DNA of 64,000 bases, taken from Rufibacter roseus (GTDB lineage: Bacteria > Bacteroidota > Bacteroidia > Cytophagales > Hymenobacteraceae). Below the pieces are notes generated by a model. That model was not told where the DNA came from and searched no databases. It saw only the letters and a list, made by a program, of their open reading frames with translations. Each line of letters opens with the position of its first letter. Positions within the stretch are counted from its first letter, which is position 1. The stretch spans positions 310,001 through 374,000 of the forward strand of contig NZ_LRML01000003.1 in the NCBI RefSeq assembly GCF_001647285.1. Reading direction: 5' to 3'. The translations under genes and the position numbers were made by a program. Shown in pieces: positions 1-8,404 of the stretch.

Positions 1-1
1 T

Positions 2-133
2 TTGTTTGCCTCTTTCGGAATACTGATTCCGCTGCTGTTTGGGTTGTTGATCATCAGCAAGGGAGCCTATTCTGTTTCCAGTTCTGACGCCAGCAAAAAA
101 ACCACCCGTAGACGGCGCATGCACAACGCCTAA
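2..133 (+). CDS. C-terminal end of a membrane protein (partial)
   Basis: An open frame enters from the left edge and stops with TAA at 131-133, giving the last 43 residues of a protein. It shows one strongly hydrophobic segment (about residues 1-19 of the fragment, rich in Leu, Ile, Phe and Gly) followed by a Ser/Lys-rich tail ending in a run of four arginines. This looks like the last membrane helix and a short positively charged, probably cytoplasmic, tail. The family cannot be named from this fragment. It converges on the coiled-coil protein gene on the other strand, with a P40 repeat and a hairpin terminator in between. Confidence 0.6.
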   Translation: MFASFGILIPLLFGLLIISKGAYSVSSSDASKKTTRRRRMHNA

Positions 134-173
134 ATCAAAGTCCTCCCTTTTAGCTACAGCTCTAGATCAGGTG

Positions 174-213
174 CTGTTTTAAGCTTCTTTTTCAGAAAAC
201 AGCTCTAAAACAG
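174..213. repeat. P40 palindrome, copy 1
   Basis: Forty-base imperfect palindrome beginning CTGTTTTA and ending TAAAACAG. P40 is a label used here for a family of 26 clear copies in the window; the common left arm is close to CTGTTTTAGGCCTGTTTTC and the right arm is its near complement. This copy lies between two convergent genes and its last bases run into the neighbouring terminator stem. Confidence 0.8.
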
Positions 214-247
214 AAAGGCCCGGAACTTCACGCTCCGAGCCTTTCTG
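211..247. terminator. Bidirectional hairpin terminator
   Basis: Stem CAGAAAGGC (211-219) pairs with GCCTTTCTG (239-247), with a second short stem CCGGA/TCCGA-like inside. It lies between convergent genes and is followed by T-rich sequence on the plus strand and by a P40 copy on the other side. Confidence 0.7.
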
Positions 248-268
248 TCTTTAATTTAAAGAATCAGC

Positions 269-1027
269 TTAGTTTATTTTCTGCATTTTCGCCTTTACAA
301 TCTCCACGGCCTTGCGCATGTTCTCTACTTCCTGCTTGGCAGCTTCCTGCTGTTTTAGGTTGTTTTCTACGTCGCGGTTCAGTTGCTCCAACTCCTTGGC
401 ATTCGCTACCAATGCAGCTTCCAGCTCCTGCTTTTTCTGCTGGTTCTTCGCAATTTTATCTTGAATATCAGTAGCCTGCTTTACCACCCGCTCTGCCTCT
501 GTTTGGCTGTTCTGCAATACCTTTTCAGCATCGGCTATTTGCTGCTGCACATCTTGAATATACACGCTGCGGGCAAATTGCTGCAGCATGGCTTCGCTCC
601 GCTCCCATTCTTTGGTAGTGTTGGCTTTACTTAGGTAAGCATTTCCCATATCAAACGTCCACCACACCATGGTGCCTTCCTGCGTACCTTCCACCTTTGA
701 CATAATGCGCATCGGGTTTTTGGTGATAGTATCTATCTGCGCTTTTTCAACGGTGTACACGCCTTTCAAAGCCTGCGCTTTGGCAGTTGGTAGAATAGAT
801 GGTCCTTTCACACTCCCCCCAGATTTGTCTCTCAGGTAATTAGACCAGGCTTTCTCTACCAATTTACTGTCTAGCTGAATCAAAATGCGTTGCCCTTTGC
901 GGGTAATTCCATTGATTTCTACCTCCGTTTCGTCTACTGTTGAGCGTTGCGCCCAACCAGTGGTGGCCATTCCCCAGAGCATTAAAAGCAGCGCGGCTGC
1001 CAATACATGCGTTCTTTTCCCTTTCAT
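269..1027 (-). CDS. Secreted coiled-coil protein of unknown function
   Basis: 252 residues. Residues 1-26 form a signal peptide ending in an AxA-like WAQ site, so the product is periplasmic or surface-exposed. The middle (about 30-150) is a globular part of mixed character that I do not recognise. The C-terminal 100 residues are almost pure heptad-type coiled coil rich in Gln, Glu, Lys and Ala, with no Cys or Pro. No catalytic motif is visible. It stands alone, facing a convergent neighbour on one side and the divergent queD on the other. A structural role at the envelope is possible but unproven. Confidence 0.8.
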   Translation of the reverse strand: MKGKRTHVLAAALLLMLWGMATTGWAQRSTVDETEVEINGITRKGQRILIQLDSKLVEKAWSNYLRDKSGGSVKGPSILPTAKAQALKGVYTVEKAQIDTITKNPMRIMSKVEGTQEGTMVWWTFDMGNAYLSKANTTKEWERSEAMLQQFARSVYIQDVQQQIADAEKVLQNSQTEAERVVKQATDIQDKIAKNQQKKQELEAALVANAKELEQLNRDVENNLKQQEAAKQEVENMRKAVEIVKAKMQKIN

Positions 1028-1166
1028 GTTCTACTATTCAAAAATTCAACATGAAATTAGACAAAAAAACAGAAAACCACGCAAGCCCTACCTTATTAAA
1101 ATAAGCCGTCTGGTATAAATTCTGTTAATATAAAACTAATTTGCCGCCGAGCTTGTTTTTACCCCT

Positions 1167-1574
1167 ATGAACGTAACTGTCTGCCGAAAAGAAAACTTTA
1201 ACGCTGCGCACCGCCTCCACAACCCCAATTGGACCGATGAACAGAACCAAAATGTTTTCGGGCTGTGCAATAACCCCAACTACCATGGCCATAATTATGA
1301 GCTGGTGGTAAAGCTGACGGGGCCGGTTGACCCCGAGACAGGCTATGTCTATGACATGAAAAAGCTAAGTCTGCTGATAAAGGCAGAAATTTTAGATAAA
1401 TTTGACCACCGAAACCTGAATCTGGACACCGAAGAGTTTAAGAACCTGAACCCCACTGCCGAAAACATTGCCGTGGTAATCTGGCAGCGCTTGCGACCCC
1501 ACCTTGCCCCAAACCTTTCTTTGTCCGTTACTTTATTTGAAACCGATAGAAACTTTGTTGAATACCTTGGATAA
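1167..1574 (+). CDS. queD: 6-carboxytetrahydropterin synthase QueD (PTPS family)
   Basis: 135 residues, the normal length for bacterial QueD. It converts 7,8-dihydroneopterin triphosphate to 6-carboxy-5,6,7,8-tetrahydropterin in the cytoplasm, the first committed step to queuosine and other 7-deazapurines. The zinc ligands typical of the family are visible: His15 in the motif NAAH and His40/His42 in HGHNY. Cys34, a few residues before HGH, is the likely catalytic cysteine, and the C-terminal FETDRNFVEY matches the substrate-binding end of the family. It overlaps the start of folE, whose product makes its substrate, so the two are probably co-translated. Confidence 0.95.
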   Translation: MNVTVCRKENFNAAHRLHNPNWTDEQNQNVFGLCNNPNYHGHNYELVVKLTGPVDPETGYVYDMKKLSLLIKAEILDKFDHRNLNLDTEEFKNLNPTAENIAVVIWQRLRPHLAPNLSLSVTLFETDRNFVEYLG

Positions 1575-2238
1575 TAAAGAGCTGTTTCACGATGATCAGC
1601 TTCCGGAAGACGACCATATGGCCGGCTCTTTGGAAACCCCACTTCGGCCCGATGCCTTCGCGCTTTCTGATGAACAGAAAATTGACGGCATTGAAAAACA
1701 CTTCCGCGAAATCATGCTTCTGCTGGGCCTTGACCTAGATGATGACAGCCTGAAAGGAACTCCGCGCCGCGTGGCCAAAATGTACGTGCAGGAGATTTTT
1801 GACGGCCTTAAGCCTGAGAATAAACCAGTTGCCCGTCTGTTTGAGAACCGCTACGGTTACCGCCAGATGCTGGTAGAGCGCAACATTACCCTTTACTCTA
1901 GCTGTGAGCACCATTTTGTGCCTATTATTGGCAAAGCCCACGTAGCCTACATTCCGGACGGACACGTGATTGGCCTTTCTAAGCTGAACCGCATTGTGCA
2001 GTATTACGGCCGCCGCCCTCAGGTGCAGGAGCGCCTTACCCGCCAAATTGCCCAGGAACTGCGTGATGTGCTGCATACCGAGAACGTGGCTGTACTGATT
2101 GAAGCTGACCACCTGTGCGTAATGAGCCGTGGCGTGAATGATGTGACCAGCAGCACCATTACTTCTGAATTTTCCGGCTTGTTCGAGCAAGATGCCTACC
2201 GTCTTGAATTCATGCAGGCCATTCGGCATAATCAATAG
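1567..2238 (+). CDS. folE: GTP cyclohydrolase I FolE
   Basis: About 223 residues. It hydrolyses GTP to 7,8-dihydroneopterin triphosphate, the precursor of folate and of the QueD product. Zinc-binding and active-site motifs are visible: SSCEHHF, then IGLSKLNRIV, and the second cysteine in DHLCVMSRGV. I chose the TTG at 1567, which overlaps the queD stop region, because the family N-terminus with DDH-x-ETPLRPDAF-type sequence extends upstream of the first ATG at 1618; TTG at 1558 is equally possible, and the ATG would shorten the protein by 17 residues. The stop is followed by about 125 bases without a visible terminator before the next gene. Confidence 0.93.
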   Translation: MDNKELFHDDQLPEDDHMAGSLETPLRPDAFALSDEQKIDGIEKHFREIMLLLGLDLDDDSLKGTPRRVAKMYVQEIFDGLKPENKPVARLFENRYGYRQMLVERNITLYSSCEHHFVPIIGKAHVAYIPDGHVIGLSKLNRIVQYYGRRPQVQERLTRQIAQELRDVLHTENVAVLIEADHLCVMSRGVNDVTSSTITSEFSGLFEQDAYRLEFMQAIRHNQ

Positions 2239-2363
2239 CCATGATGAAATTTTCAGGGGTAACCTACATTCCACTTTTCTCTTTTTCGTATACGTTACAT
2301 TCCAGCCCTCTAACCAGAGGTATTGGCTCTGGCAGCCGCTGGAACAGACTGTAAAAACGGAAC

Positions 2364-3278
2364 ATGTCAGATAAGATACTGATTGCCGGCGGAACCGGTC
2401 TTTTGGGCACGCGCCTCTCTGAAATGCTGATTGACAGCGGCTACGAAGTAGCCCTCCTGAGTCGCACCCCAGACAAGTACGCCCGATACAAAACCTTTAA
2501 GTGGGATATTGCCGCTGGCCATATTGATGAAAATGCCATTCGGTACGCCGATTACATCATCAATCTGGCTGGCTCCAGCGTATCAGGAGATAAATGGACG
2601 GTTTCGCGCAAACGTGATATTCTGAACAGCCGCATTCAGAGCACCAACCTTCTCTGCAAATATCTGGAGAACACGCCTCACCACGTGAAGGGCTACCTTG
2701 CCTCTTCAGCAGTGGGTATTTACGGCAACTCCGGTGACAGGCTGATGATGGAAGAAAGCAGCTACGGCTCAGATTTTCTGGCTGAAGTCTGTAAGCAGTG
2801 GGAAAGTGCCTCCTGGCAGGTACATAACCAGAACATCCGCACTGTAATTTTCAGAATTGGCGTTGTGCTCAGCAACAAAGGTGGGGCTTTGCCCCAAATT
2901 GCTAAACCTATAAAGATGTTGGCCGGGTCTCCGCTGGGTTCTGGTAAGCAATTCATGTCCTGGATTCATATTGATGACATGTGCCGTTTGTTTATAAAGG
3001 CAATAGAAGACCGCCAGATGACTGGCGTGTATAATGCCGTGGCGCCCAACCCCGTCACGAACGAAGAGCTTACCCGCACCCTAGCCAAGGTCATGCACAA
3101 ACCTATGGTTATGCCTAATGTCCCAACTTTTGGTTTAAAGCTGATGCTGGGCGAAATGAGTTCCATTGTATTAAACAGTTCCCGCGTTAGCGCCACTAAA
3201 ATTTTGCAAACCGGCTTTACTTTTGAATACAATTACATTCAGGAGGCACTGGAAAGCTTATATAACAAAGACAGTTAG
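2364..3278 (+). CDS. TIGR01777 family NAD(P)-binding epimerase-like protein
   Basis: 304 residues, an extended short-chain dehydrogenase of the TIGR01777/YfcH (SulA-like) family. The N-terminal Rossmann motif GGTGLLGTRL at about residues 9-18 binds NAD(P). The family signatures INLAGSSVSG, RIQST and SSAVGIYG are present, with a Tyr in the catalytic position of the last one, and the C-terminal DUF1731-like end is rich in leucine with VLNSSRVSATKILQTGF. The substrate of these proteins is unknown. It follows folE on the same strand but is separated by 125 bases, and it ends in a strong terminator. Confidence 0.9.
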   Translation: MSDKILIAGGTGLLGTRLSEMLIDSGYEVALLSRTPDKYARYKTFKWDIAAGHIDENAIRYADYIINLAGSSVSGDKWTVSRKRDILNSRIQSTNLLCKYLENTPHHVKGYLASSAVGIYGNSGDRLMMEESSYGSDFLAEVCKQWESASWQVHNQNIRTVIFRIGVVLSNKGGALPQIAKPIKMLAGSPLGSGKQFMSWIHIDDMCRLFIKAIEDRQMTGVYNAVAPNPVTNEELTRTLAKVMHKPMVMPNVPTFGLKLMLGEMSSIVLNSSRVSATKILQTGFTFEYNYIQEALESLYNKDS

Positions 3279-3300
3279 CCTGCGTCAACCTTTTTCTCTA

Positions 3301-3348
3301 AAAACAGAATGCCCCTTAGTTATCATTACTAAGGGGCATTCTGTTTTT
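3301..3348. terminator. Strong bidirectional terminator
   Basis: Perfect 20-bp stem (3301-3320 with 3328-3347), loop of 7, with an A tract at the start and a T tract at the end so that it can serve both convergent genes. The right arm is shared with the beginning of a P40 copy. Confidence 0.9.
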
Positions 3349-3379
3349 AGGCTGTTTTTCAGAAAAGAGGCGTAAAACG
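3341..3379. repeat. P40 palindrome, copy 2
   Basis: Begins CTGTTTTTAGG and ends GTAAAACG. It overlaps the right arm of the preceding terminator by seven bases and stops four bases before the stop codon of the penicillin-binding protein gene on the opposite strand. Confidence 0.75.
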
Positions 3380-3383
3380 CATA

Positions 3384-5702
3384 TCAAAATCTAGATGAAA
3401 TGCTATCGTTCAGTTCTTCCAGCATAGTGTCTATACTGGCAGAATCTGGCTCTACTTTACGTGGTAGCACTGTTACACAATGGTAAGGCTTTTTGATTTT
3501 AACGTTTGGTTTAGGGAACGGCCCAAGGGTGATCCCCAAATCAGGGTCTTTATACACCTTCTCCATAAATTTTCCAAAAATGGGCAACGCGGTTTTAGAG
3601 CCTTCACCAGTGGCAGAGGTCCGGAAGTGAATGCTTCTGTCTTCTCCACCTACCCATACGCCTGTCACTAAATCTTTGGTGACGCCCACGTACCAGCCGT
3701 CTGAGTGGTTAGAGGTGGTTCCGGTTTTACCGCCTATCTGGTTTCCTTTCTTCCAGAGGTCATACTCCCAAAGGGCTTGAGAAGTACCGCCGGGCTCTTC
3801 CATAGTGCCTTTGAGCATGTGCACCATCAAAAAGGCGGTTTCCTCACTGATCACCCGCTTCTGCTGTGGGTTGAACTGCTCAATAATATTACCGTTGCGG
3901 TCTTCTATGCGCATGACCAGCATGGGCTTGTTCAGAAAGCCATTATTCATGAAAGTGCTGTAGGCATTTACCATTTCATAAATACTTACATCAGAAGAAC
4001 CTAAGCCAATAGACGGAACTGCCTCTATAGGGCTGGTGATGCCTAAGCGTTTGGCGAACTTCTGCACGGTATCCCAGCCAATGGACTCAGTCAACTGGGC
4101 CGTAACGGTGTTAATGGAGCGGCCCATGGCGTGGCGCAGGGTCATGTTTCGGCCTGAGATAGAGTAATCAGCGTTGTGCGGGCTCCACTCCATTGGCTTG
4201 CCATTTTCCACGTATTTAATGGTCACGCGCTTGTCCTGAATTTTATCACAGGGCGAATAACCGTTGTGAATGGCAGCGGCATACACAAATGGCTTAAAGG
4301 TTGAACCTGGCTGACGGCGGGCCTGCTTTACGTGATCATACTTAAAATTATCGTAGTCTATGCCGCCCACCCAAGCTTTAATGTGGCCTGTAAAGGGATC
4401 CATGGTCATCATGCCCGCGCGCAGGAACCGCTTGTAGTAGCGCAAAGAATCCATGGAACTCATGGTCATTTCCACAGGGCCTTTGTAAGAGAACACGGTC
4501 ATCTTCTTCGGCTCATTCAGTGCTTTGTTAATGGCCGCAGTATCAGTACCATGCTGCCGCTTCAATGACTGATACACCTCAGTACGTTTGATGGCATTTT
4601 CAATAAAACCCGGAATCTCCCTGTCTTTGTCATCTACCCAAGGGTTGCGCCCTTTCCAATGCCCCTCAAAACGACGCTGAAGATTTTTCATGCGTTCCTG
4701 AAGAGCTTCTTCTGCTAATTGTTGCAGGCGGGAATCAATGGTAAGGTAGATCTTAAGACCATCAGAGTACATGTCCAGCTCTCGCTTCTCGGCCCAATTG
4801 CGCACAAATTCATTTACCGTTTGGCGGTAATATGCCGGAACCCCGTCCAGGTGGTGTTCCACGTGATATTTCAGGTCAATGGGCAACTGGCTCAGAGAAT
4901 CTGCCTCAGAGGCAGAAATAACCTTGTTCCGCGCCATTTGCTGTAACACCACATTCCGGCGAACCAGTGCATTTTTAGGGTTGAAGCGTGGATTATACGT
5001 AGTGGGTGCCTTTAAAACACCTACCAACATAGCAGCCTCTTCAGCCTTAAGCTTAGCTGGTGTAGTACTAAAGAAAGTCTTGGCTGCCACTTTTATTCCG
5101 AAAGCGTTACTCCCAAAGTCTACGGTGTTCAGGTACATACCCAGAATTTCGTCTTTGGTATAGCGCTGCTCCAGCTTTATAGAGGTATTCCACTCTTTTG
5201 TTTTAGCTATGATAGTAGAGAGTACGGGTACATGCCCTAATACTCCCTTGGTATCTTTGGTACGAAGGCGGTACAGATTTTTGGCCAGCTGCTGAGTTAA
5301 TGTAGAGGCGCCACGGGTATTTCCGCTCAAATTATCTTTAATGGCCGCCATTACCCCCACCGGGTCAATGCCCTGGTGTTCGTAAAAGCGTTCATCTTCG
5401 GTGGCCACCAATGCGTCTACCATTACCGGAGCAATGGAGTCAAAAGGAACGGGATCGCGGTTCTCACGGAAGTAACGCCCTACTAAAACACCATCAGCGG
5501 TGTAAATTTCAGAAGGCAGGTTATTGCGCGGGTTCTCCAGATCATCTAACCCTGGCGACTGGCCGAACAGGTAAAGCAGGTTGATATCTACGGCTACAAA
5601 ATAAAACACCGTAAAAAGTAACCCGAAGCTGAAGACCATCCAAAGGGCACGAATCCACTTATTAAACTTGGTACGCTGCGTTTTTTTCTTCTTTTCTGGC
5701 AT
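3384..5702 (-). CDS. Class A penicillin-binding protein (PBP1A-like), bifunctional
   Basis: 772 residues. It polymerises glycan strands from lipid II and cross-links peptides in the periplasm. There is a short basic cytoplasmic start, one membrane helix at about residues 17-45, then a GT51 glycosyltransferase domain (about 60-250) with EDERFYEHQGID, GASTLTQQLAKN and YLNTVDFGSNAFG. The transpeptidase domain follows (about 430-720) with the catalytic serine in GSTFKP (near residue 467), SINT and KTGTTSNHSDGW (near 655). All key residues are intact. The C-terminus is a short Ser-rich tail without an added domain. It appears to be transcribed alone. Confidence 0.96.
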   Translation of the reverse strand: MPEKKKKTQRTKFNKWIRALWMVFSFGLLFTVFYFVAVDINLLYLFGQSPGLDDLENPRNNLPSEIYTADGVLVGRYFRENRDPVPFDSIAPVMVDALVATEDERFYEHQGIDPVGVMAAIKDNLSGNTRGASTLTQQLAKNLYRLRTKDTKGVLGHVPVLSTIIAKTKEWNTSIKLEQRYTKDEILGMYLNTVDFGSNAFGIKVAAKTFFSTTPAKLKAEEAAMLVGVLKAPTTYNPRFNPKNALVRRNVVLQQMARNKVISASEADSLSQLPIDLKYHVEHHLDGVPAYYRQTVNEFVRNWAEKRELDMYSDGLKIYLTIDSRLQQLAEEALQERMKNLQRRFEGHWKGRNPWVDDKDREIPGFIENAIKRTEVYQSLKRQHGTDTAAINKALNEPKKMTVFSYKGPVEMTMSSMDSLRYYKRFLRAGMMTMDPFTGHIKAWVGGIDYDNFKYDHVKQARRQPGSTFKPFVYAAAIHNGYSPCDKIQDKRVTIKYVENGKPMEWSPHNADYSISGRNMTLRHAMGRSINTVTAQLTESIGWDTVQKFAKRLGITSPIEAVPSIGLGSSDVSIYEMVNAYSTFMNNGFLNKPMLVMRIEDRNGNIIEQFNPQQKRVISEETAFLMVHMLKGTMEEPGGTSQALWEYDLWKKGNQIGGKTGTTSNHSDGWYVGVTKDLVTGVWVGGEDRSIHFRTSATGEGSKTALPIFGKFMEKVYKDPDLGITLGPFPKPNVKIKKPYHCVTVLPRKVEPDSASIDTMLEELNDSISSRF

Positions 5703-5784
5703 GCGGATAATTCACGGGTATTCACCCGTTCTCCAAAAACACACAAAGTTACTATAAAGTGCTAGCTTTAGAGAAGTTACTTAC

Positions 5785-5824
5785 CTGTTTTAGCCTTGTT
5801 TTCTAAAAAACAGGGCTAAAACAG
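5785..5824. repeat. P40 palindrome, copy 3
   Basis: Exactly 40 bases with CTG/CAG ends. The inner pair is AGCC/GGGCT, so this copy pairs through GCC and GGC. It lies between two minus-strand genes, 82 bases upstream of the penicillin-binding protein start and 124 bases after the MG2 gene stop. Confidence 0.9.
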
Positions 5825-5948
5825 CAGAAAAGATGGCGCCAGACTAAGGTAAAATGTATAGTTATTTCTCTCTCAGCCCATTATATAACCACTAGAAAGA
5901 AGAGGCTAACCAAAATTTCCTGCTCTAACAGGCAAATTTATTCACAAC

Positions 5949-8387
5949 TTATTGAGCAGGATTTACTACTTCAAAGGTGGTGGTACTGACTCCTACGGTT
6001 CCGTTTCGGGTAACGCCTTGTGTTACTATGATGTAGGTGCCCTGCAAATCTGATGTATAAAAGGAAGCCTGTCCGTGCCCATCTGTGTTAGTTGTGAGAT
6101 CAGGCTCCCAATGTAGCAGGTGCCTGAAATCAGGCAGTGCACTCTGCTTCTGGCTTAACGTTTCATACACTGGAGAATAAAATTCTCTTTGTCGGTTTAG
6201 TCCCTCATAATCAAAAATGAACACGGTAGGGTCTAGCTGGTATTCACTTAAGTTTCCCTTGTAAGTGGTAATATTCATGATACCATCAAAGGCGAAAGAT
6301 CCTAGGTAGTAGCGTTTAGTAATCAGGTCCAGCTTTTTTACTTGATCTGGGTTGTACGTCACCAACTTGTTGTTCTCAAACATAGGCACCCCGTCAAATA
6401 ATACTAAAGGCTCATTTAAGAAGTAGGTTTGCCGGCGGTGGTCCATCATGTACAGGTGCGCATTTTTCTCACGACGCCGAACGATAACCTCGGGCACATA
6501 TTCACGGAACACATCTTCTAAAGTTGGAAATTTAGTGTAATCAGCCAATATGTACTGTTTATCTGGTTTCCCGAAAAATACCTTACCCGAATTTATAGCA
6601 CTTGCCATTGGCACTTCATACTGAGACCTAAAATGCTGCTGTACCTGTGTATGCAGGCTGTACTGCAGCAATGGCTCTTTCCAGCCCGTTGAGAAAACTA
6701 AATTGGGCAAACTTGAACTGGAAAATTCTTCTGAGAATGGATTCTGGATCAAAGCATTGTATACCGTGTCACCTTTTGAAATAGAACGCACTACAGCTTC
6801 TACCTGTCCGTAAAAAGGATTCAAATCAAACCTTACTGCTCCATCTTTGCCGCTTACGCCACCCGCAAACTGAAACGTGGTATCTGGCAGAGTAAGAAAG
6901 GTAACAATGCCACTTGCTGGTATATTTGATTTCTTGTGGGTTAGTTGTACTGTTACCGAAGGACCTTCAGTTTCTGGCAGATATCTGAACGCAAGTGTCT
7001 GGTTCTGCAATACATTCCTCCAGTTAAATCTTCTCCAGCCGTGGGTCAGCATTAAGTTATCCAAAGCTGTGTCTACTTCTGGCCCAGTGTTCTTCAGGTA
7101 ATACCCGGCAGACTCTATTTCTCCCTTTAAATCTGAGGCCAACCATACGTAGCTAAGCATATCGGCCTGGTTCAACCCATGTAGTTGCATTGAATCTGCC
7201 AACAGCACCGCCAAAGACAGATTTGCCTGCTCTGGTTTATTTAGGTGATTTTGCGCAACTAAAGCAATATTCACTTTTTCACGGGTGGCAAACTGGGTCT
7301 TTGGAAGCTCTTGCAGCAGTTGCAACGTACCCTCTACCGGCTTTTTGAAGTACAGACGCTCACAAACGGGATGCCTGGCTTCATTGAAGACAGTAAAATG
7401 TGTAATGCCTTCCCCAAGTTTATTTTCATTGACAGTAAATACCACTTTGCCATTCTTTACTTCTCCCCGTACTGCCATTTTTGTTTGCTGACGGGTATGA
7501 GCAAACAGATAAACAGACTGCGGAATGGCTCCTGATACAACTGTAGTATGCACTGCTATCTGTAGCACACCTTCTCCTGCCTTAGAAAGCTGCATGCTAT
7601 ATCCAGCCTCCTCTATTTCAGGCAGCTCTATTACTATTGGCTTTCCAGAATACGGTCTTATAACGGCATTGTAACTTGTATTAGGCAAAGGTTTGAAGGT
7701 AAACTTACCAATGCCAAACTTTAGGGGCTGAAACCGTGCTACTGTGTCTTTATGTTGGTTTATTATAGCTCCTGAGAACGCTATACCTTTACCATCTGCC
7801 CCTACAGCTTTAAAAGCAACTGTATTCTGCAGGTCTCGCACCAAACTTCCGCCCTCTGGGAAAAACTGTACCTGCACTGCTTTTTTCTGGGTAACAGCAG
7901 GTACATTTTCCTGAACCAGCGTGTTGACAATGCTTACCTTCTTCTGGAAAAAGAACTCAGGTTCAAAGTTCTTCATCCAGTGGGTATAGGCTCTAAGCTG
8001 ATATGTATCTGAGGTAACCGACTCTGGTATTTGCAATGAGCCTTTCCCCATTGCTTCCTCCATCAAAACTTTAGCCTGCAGTATCGGTTTCTGCTGGCGG
8101 TCTACCAGCTCCAGATACACCACCTTGCTAACCTCCAGCGGCTTATGGGTAGATCCCTCAAGACTGTATATCTTAAACCAAATAGTTTCTCCGGCCAGAT
8201 AGAATTCTTTGTCTGTGTGCACAAACAATTTCTCCTGCAGCACCTTTGGCTGATAGGCTTGAAACTGATTCTGAACAAACTGCCCCGGCTCTGTTTGCCC
8301 CCATGCTATCATGGGCACAAACAAAAAAGCGAGGATAAGGCTAGACTTACCAAACCGCTTCTGGAGTTTTATATAAAATGCGTTCAT
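5949..8387 (-). CDS. MG2-domain outer-membrane-associated protein (alpha-2-macroglobulin-like)
   Basis: 812 residues with a signal peptide (about 1-30, ending AWGQ). The N-terminal part (about 50-140) has the MG2 signature with KLFVHTDKEFYLAGETIWFK. Beta-rich Ig-like domains follow, and near residues 660-720 there is a stretch resembling the plug of a TonB receptor, with LFDGVPMF and DQVKKLDLITKRYY. There is no thioester motif, so it is not a classical protease trap. This architecture is common in Bacteroidota beside STN-TonB receptors and DUF4249 proteins, as here, and it is the last gene of that four-gene operon. A role with the receptor in handling a large ligand is inference. Confidence 0.85.
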   Translation of the reverse strand: MNAFYIKLQKRFGKSSLILAFLFVPMIAWGQTEPGQFVQNQFQAYQPKVLQEKLFVHTDKEFYLAGETIWFKIYSLEGSTHKPLEVSKVVYLELVDRQQKPILQAKVLMEEAMGKGSLQIPESVTSDTYQLRAYTHWMKNFEPEFFFQKKVSIVNTLVQENVPAVTQKKAVQVQFFPEGGSLVRDLQNTVAFKAVGADGKGIAFSGAIINQHKDTVARFQPLKFGIGKFTFKPLPNTSYNAVIRPYSGKPIVIELPEIEEAGYSMQLSKAGEGVLQIAVHTTVVSGAIPQSVYLFAHTRQQTKMAVRGEVKNGKVVFTVNENKLGEGITHFTVFNEARHPVCERLYFKKPVEGTLQLLQELPKTQFATREKVNIALVAQNHLNKPEQANLSLAVLLADSMQLHGLNQADMLSYVWLASDLKGEIESAGYYLKNTGPEVDTALDNLMLTHGWRRFNWRNVLQNQTLAFRYLPETEGPSVTVQLTHKKSNIPASGIVTFLTLPDTTFQFAGGVSGKDGAVRFDLNPFYGQVEAVVRSISKGDTVYNALIQNPFSEEFSSSSLPNLVFSTGWKEPLLQYSLHTQVQQHFRSQYEVPMASAINSGKVFFGKPDKQYILADYTKFPTLEDVFREYVPEVIVRRREKNAHLYMMDHRRQTYFLNEPLVLFDGVPMFENNKLVTYNPDQVKKLDLITKRYYLGSFAFDGIMNITTYKGNLSEYQLDPTVFIFDYEGLNRQREFYSPVYETLSQKQSALPDFRHLLHWEPDLTTNTDGHGQASFYTSDLQGTYIIVTQGVTRNGTVGVSTTTFEVVNPAQ

Positions 8388-8404
8388 GCTAATCTGATGT
8401 TAGT

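Noticed and set aside
1735-2274. 179-codon minus-strand frame over folE
   Set aside because: Antisense shadow of folE; no family features.
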